Origin: Paracoccaceae bacterium
GTDB taxonomy: Bacteria; Pseudomonadota; Alphaproteobacteria; Rhodobacterales; Rhodobacteraceae
Assembly: GCA_023263735.1 (NCBI GenBank)
Contig: JALQUQ010000101.1
Span: 1 to 8,660 of the forward strand
Reading direction: 5' to 3'
Length of the DNA stretch: 8,660 nucleotides
Every line of letters begins with the position of its first letter. Positions within the stretch are counted from its first letter, which is position 1. Made by a program: the position numbers and the translations under genes. Shown one piece after another: positions 6,928-8,660 of the stretch. Below the pieces are notes generated by a model. The model was not told the DNA's origin. It ran no database searches and saw only the letters and a list, made by a program, of their open reading frames with translations.

Positions 6928-7629
6928 TCATGTTTCGTTGTAACGATATCCGATGCCGTAAAGCGTCTCGATGGCCGAAAAGTCATCGTCGACGGCCCGC
7001 ATCTTCTTGCGCAAACGCTTGATATGGCTATCGATCGTGCGGTCATCGACATAGACCTGATCGTCATAGGCCACATCCATCAACTGATCGCGGCTTTTGA
7101 CGAAACCCGGCCGCTGCGCCAAGGCCTGCAACAGCATGAATTCGGTCACGGTCAACGACACATCACGGCCCTTCCAGGCCACTGCATGCCGCAGCGGGTC
7201 CATCCGCAGATGCCCACGTTCCATGATCTTGTTCTCTTCGGCGACCGGGGCCTCTCCGGTGGTGATCACCTCTTGCCGACGCAAGAGCGCGCGAATGCGT
7301 TCAACCAGAAGCCGCTGACTGAAGGGCTTTTTGACGTAATCATCCGCCCCCATGCGAAGGCCCAGCACTTCATCAATCTCATCGTCCTTGGACGTCAGAA
7401 AGATGACAGGCATGGTCGATTTCTGCCGCAACCGCTGCAACAGATCCATCCCATCCATCCGGGGCATCTTGATGTCCAGAACCGCCATGTCGGGCATGCG
7501 CCGGTTAAAGGCATCATAGGCCGACTGACCGTCATTATACGTCTCGACCTCGAAACCTTCGGCCTCAAGAGTCATCGTGACGGACGTCAGAATATTTCTG
7601 TCGTCGTCAACAAGGGCAATCCTTGCCAT
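6928..7629 (-). CDS. chvI: Response regulator ChvI (OmpR family)
   Basis: 233 residues: a receiver domain with the acidic cluster VDDD (7-10), phospho-accepting Asp52 in [11 protein letters not shown], Thr79 and Lys101 in KKPF; then a winged-helix DNA-binding domain (about 135-230) with the recognition-helix segment [15 protein letters not shown] (195-209). Partner of the ChvG kinase encoded next. In rhizobia and Brucella ChvI/BvrR controls envelope, exopolysaccharide, motility and acid-response genes, and pckA is reported as a ChvI-dependent gene in Agrobacterium. The ATG at 7629 has AAGGAAAC upstream, and the product begins [10 protein letters not shown] as expected. First gene of the seven-gene minus-strand block; pckA is divergent 366 bp away. 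Confidence 0.96.
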   Translation of the reverse strand: MARIALVDDDRNILTSVTMTLEAEGFEVETYNDGQSAYDAFNRRMPDMAVLDIKMPRMDGMDLLQRLRQKSTMPVIFLTSKDDEIDEVLGLRMGADDYVKKPFSQRLLVERIRALLRRQEVITTGEAPVAEENKIMERGHLRMDPLRHAVAWKGRDVSLTVTEFMLLQALAQRPGFVKSRDQLMDVAYDDQVYVDDRTIDSHIKRLRKKMRAVDDDFSAIETLYGIGYRYNET

Positions 7630-7677
7630 GGTGAGTTTCCTTGTTACTGCTCGTACTCACGTTGTATTTTTTGGATC

Positions 7678-7706
7678 ATGATCAGGTTTCCGGGCCCAAG
7701 AATCAA
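7678..7706 (-). promoter_or_regulatory. Candidate sigma70 promoter of the chvI operon
   Basis: On the minus strand TTGATT (7706-7701, 4 of 6 to TTGACA) is followed after exactly 17 bp by GATCAT (7683-7678, 4 of 6 to TATAAT). Transcription would begin near 7671, giving a leader of about 40 nt before the chvI ATG. The -10 lies inside a perfect 10-bp palindrome GATCATGATC (7674-7683). The moderate match and the operator-like repeats just upstream fit an activated promoter. Confidence 0.45.
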
Positions 7707-7710
7707 CAGT

Positions 7711-7727
7711 GAAGTGCGAATCACTTC
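7711..7727. repeat. Inverted repeat GAAGTG-N5-CACTTC
   Basis: GAAGTG (7711-7716) and CACTTC (7722-7727) are perfect inverted copies around CGAAT. The element overlaps the first CGAAT repeat and abuts the second, and lies just upstream of the predicted chvI -35. It may be an operator for a dimeric regulator or chance symmetry. Confidence 0.4.
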
Positions 7728-7741
7728 GAATTTGTCCGAAT
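7717..7741. repeat. Three CGAAT direct repeats at 10-bp period (candidate ChvI operator)
   Basis: CGAAT occurs at 7717-7721, 7727-7731 and 7737-7741, each exactly 10 bp from the next, so all face the same side of the helix. Copies two and three share the longer core CGAATT. OmpR-family regulators, to which ChvI belongs, bind short direct repeats at about one helical turn. Seen from chvI the array ends about 11 bp upstream of the predicted -35, a position suited to activation. That ChvI is the binder is inference. Confidence 0.5.
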
Positions 7742-7805
7742 TGTGGCACTGAAAATGACAACAGATGGCTAAATTGCCTCACCTGCCATCGTGTCTGAAA
7801 AATGA

Positions 7806-7834
7806 TTGCGCTAAACCGACGTTGGTTGCGCTAA
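7806..7834. promoter_or_regulatory. Two TTGCGCTAA direct repeats 20 bp apart, upstream of pckA
   Basis: TTGCGCTAA stands at 7806-7814 and again at 7826-7834, so the copies are spaced by exactly two helical turns. GCGCTAA resembles the half-site of LacI-family operators (idealised TTAGCGCTAA). In Rhodobacter sphaeroides the LacI-family regulator CceR controls central carbon genes including gluconeogenesis. If pckA transcription begins near 7886, the two GCGC centres fall near -76 and -56, a position suited to activation. Assignment to a CceR-type protein is inference. Confidence 0.4.
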
Positions 7835-7873
7835 CTGTGCCAAACCGTCCTGTTCCGTTTGATGAAACCTGTG

Positions 7874-7880
7874 TTATAGC
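7874..7880 (+). promoter_or_regulatory. Possible pckA -10 element
   Basis: TTATAGC at 7874-7880 is the best -10-like sequence upstream of pckA (TATAGC, 4 of 6). No matching -35 is found at 16-18 bp, as expected if the promoter depends on an activator. It would start transcription near 7886, giving a leader of about 110 nt. Confidence 0.3.
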
Positions 7881-7891
7881 CAACGGGAGCC

Positions 7892-7978
7892 TCCCCCATT
7901 GGCCCGGGGGAAGTTCCGGTATCCCATTGGCCCGGATACTGATTTCTGACCGACAACAGTCCGCGCATGATCGCGCGG
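7892..7978 (+). other. Structured pckA leader: three potential hairpins
   Basis: Hairpin 1: TCCCCC (7892-7897) with GGGGGA (7906-7911), loop ATTGGCCC. Hairpin 2: CGGTATCC (7917-7924) with GGATACTG (7934-7941), eight pairs including one G-U, loop CATTGGCCC. Hairpin 3: CCGCGC (7961-7966) with GCGCGG (7973-7978), loop ATGATC, ending four bases before the pckA ribosome site. Hairpins 1 and 2 carry the same loop on unlike stems; the shared block is the direct repeat CCCATTGGCCCGG at 7895-7907 and 7923-7935. No T-run follows any of them, so a simple intrinsic terminator is unlikely. I do not recognise a known RNA family. Confidence 0.5.
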
Positions 7979-7995
7979 CATCGGGAGCTTGCAGG

Positions 7996-8660
7996 ATGAC
8001 AAACGGACGCGTGAACCCAAACCGCACCCTAGAGACTCAAGGCATTTCGGAACTGGGCAACGTCTATTACAACTATATCGAGCCTGCATTGGTCGAAGCC
8101 GCCGTTGCGCGGGGCGAAGGCCGTTTGGGCAAGGGCGGGGCATTCTTGTGCTCCACCGGCCAATTCACCGGCCGTTCGCCCAAAGATAAATTCGTGGTTC
8201 GGACCGCTTCGGTCGAAGATACCGTCTGGTGGGAAAACAACACCCCCATGGCCCCCGAGGCCTTTGCCCAGCTCAAGGCAGACATGCTGGAGCATATGAA
8301 GGGGCGCGACTACTATGTTCAGGACCTCTATGCCGGGGCCGATCCCGTCCATCGTCTGGACGTGCGGGTCGTGACCGAATTGGCATGGCATGGGCTGTTT
8401 ATCCGCCACATGCTGCGCCGCCCAGACCGTGCCGAACTCGACAGCTTTGATCCGGAATGGACCATCATCAATTGCCCGTCGTTCAAGGCCGATCCGGCCC
8501 GCCACGGCTGCCGGACCGAAACCGTCATCGCGCTCAACTTTGACGAAAAGACCGTGCTGATCGGCAACACCGCCTATGCCGGGGAAAACAAGAAATCGGT
8601 CTTTACCATTCTGAACTACATCCTGCCCGGCAAGGGTGTGATGGCGATGCACTGCTCGGC
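7996..8660 (+). CDS. pckA: Phosphoenolpyruvate carboxykinase (ATP), 5' part (3' partial)
   Basis: 221 complete codons are visible out of an enzyme usually near 530 residues; the frame is still open at the window end. PckA converts oxaloacetate and ATP to phosphoenolpyruvate, CO2 and ADP, the first committed step of gluconeogenesis, in the cytoplasm. Diagnostic blocks are TGRSPKDKF (58-66, with Arg60 at the substrate site), NCPSF (159-163), YAGENKK (194-200, with catalytic Lys), and MHCSA (218 to the end), whose His219 corresponds to the metal-ligand His just before the P-loop, which lies beyond the window. The ATG at 7996 follows GGGAG (7983-7987) at 8 nt. pckA is divergent from chvI, an order conserved in many alphaproteobacteria, and its expression depends on ChvG/ChvI in Agrobacterium. 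A 10-codon reading frame in the leader ends in ATGA over this start. Confidence 0.97.
   Translation, partial: MTNGRVNPNRTLETQGISELGNVYYNYIEPALVEAAVARGEGRLGKGGAFLCSTGQFTGRSPKDKFVVRTASVEDTVWWENNTPMAPEAFAQLKADMLEHMKGRDYYVQDLYAGADPVHRLDVRVVTELAWHGLFIRHMLRRPDRAELDSFDPEWTIINCPSFKADPARHGCRTETVIALNFDEKTVLIGNTAYAGENKKSVFTILNYILPGKGVMAMHCS

Larger units (their letters stand above)
7630..7995. promoter_or_regulatory. chvI-pckA divergent regulatory region (overview)
   Basis: 366 bp with no credible protein gene. Reading from the chvI side: the chvI leader (7630-7677), a candidate sigma70 promoter on the minus strand (7678-7706), a GAAGTG/CACTTC inverted repeat and three phased CGAAT repeats (7711-7741), an AT-richer plain stretch (7746-7805) in which I see nothing firm, two TTGCGCTAA repeats 20 bp apart (7806-7834), a possible pckA -10 (7874-7880), and a pckA leader with three potential hairpins (7892-7978). 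The individual elements are listed separately. Confidence 0.8.

Noticed and set aside
7024..7752. 242-codon plus-strand frame opposite chvI running into the intergenic region
   Set aside because: It mirrors the ChvI reading frame, has no ribosome site and no recognisable domain.
8029..8652. 207-codon minus-strand frame
   Set aside because: It lies antisense to pckA, whose plus-strand reading is unmistakable.

Overview
The window looks like chromosomal DNA of a GC-rich alphaproteobacterium, most likely of the Rhodobacterales (Rhodobacter/Roseobacter relatives). The reasons are the block chvI-chvG-hprK-rapZ-EIIA(Man)-HPr, the divergent pckA, the half-length HprK, and a DUF6473-type protein that I know mainly from that order. 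There are no RNA genes, insertion sequences, CRISPR arrays or phage genes. Genes are packed tightly and composition looks even throughout.

Layout. (1) 1-393, plus strand: the 3' end of an endonuclease/exonuclease/phosphatase (EEP) family gene. (2) 414-1250, minus strand: a DUF6473-like protein of unknown function, convergent with (1). (3) 1407-2282, plus strand: 3-hydroxybutyryl-CoA dehydrogenase, divergent from (2). (4) 2305-7629, minus strand: seven genes in one probable operon. In transcription order these are chvI (response regulator), chvG (sensor kinase), hprK (short HPr kinase/phosphorylase), rapZ (nucleotide-binding RapZ/YvcJ family), a mannose-type PTS EIIA, HPr, and a lysophospholipid-acyltransferase-like protein. 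Spacings are 14, 15, -1, -4, 2 and 34 nt, so translational coupling is likely in the middle. (5) 7630-7995: a 366-bp divergent regulatory region. (6) 7996-8660, plus strand: the 5' part of pckA (ATP-dependent PEP carboxykinase), cut by the window end.

How the genes fit together. ChvG/ChvI is the conserved alphaproteobacterial envelope/acid-stress system (ExoS/ChvI, BvrS/BvrR). The genes behind it make a regulatory, transport-less PTS: HPr carries both the His15 and Ser46 phosphosites, HprK would act on Ser46, and EIIA carries His9, but no EIIB or EIIC is present. PckA controls the PEP/oxaloacetate node, and PEP is the PTS phosphodonor, so the locus plausibly joins envelope sensing to carbon status.

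The most interesting material is non-coding, between chvI and pckA. It holds three CGAAT repeats at an exact 10-bp period just upstream of a predicted chvI promoter (a candidate ChvI operator). It also holds two TTGCGCTAA repeats exactly 20 bp apart on the pckA side (a candidate carbon-regulator operator). Finally, the pckA leader can fold into three hairpins, two of which show the same ATTGGCCC loop on different stems. The core gene order is known biology; these regulatory elements are predictions from the sequence alone.
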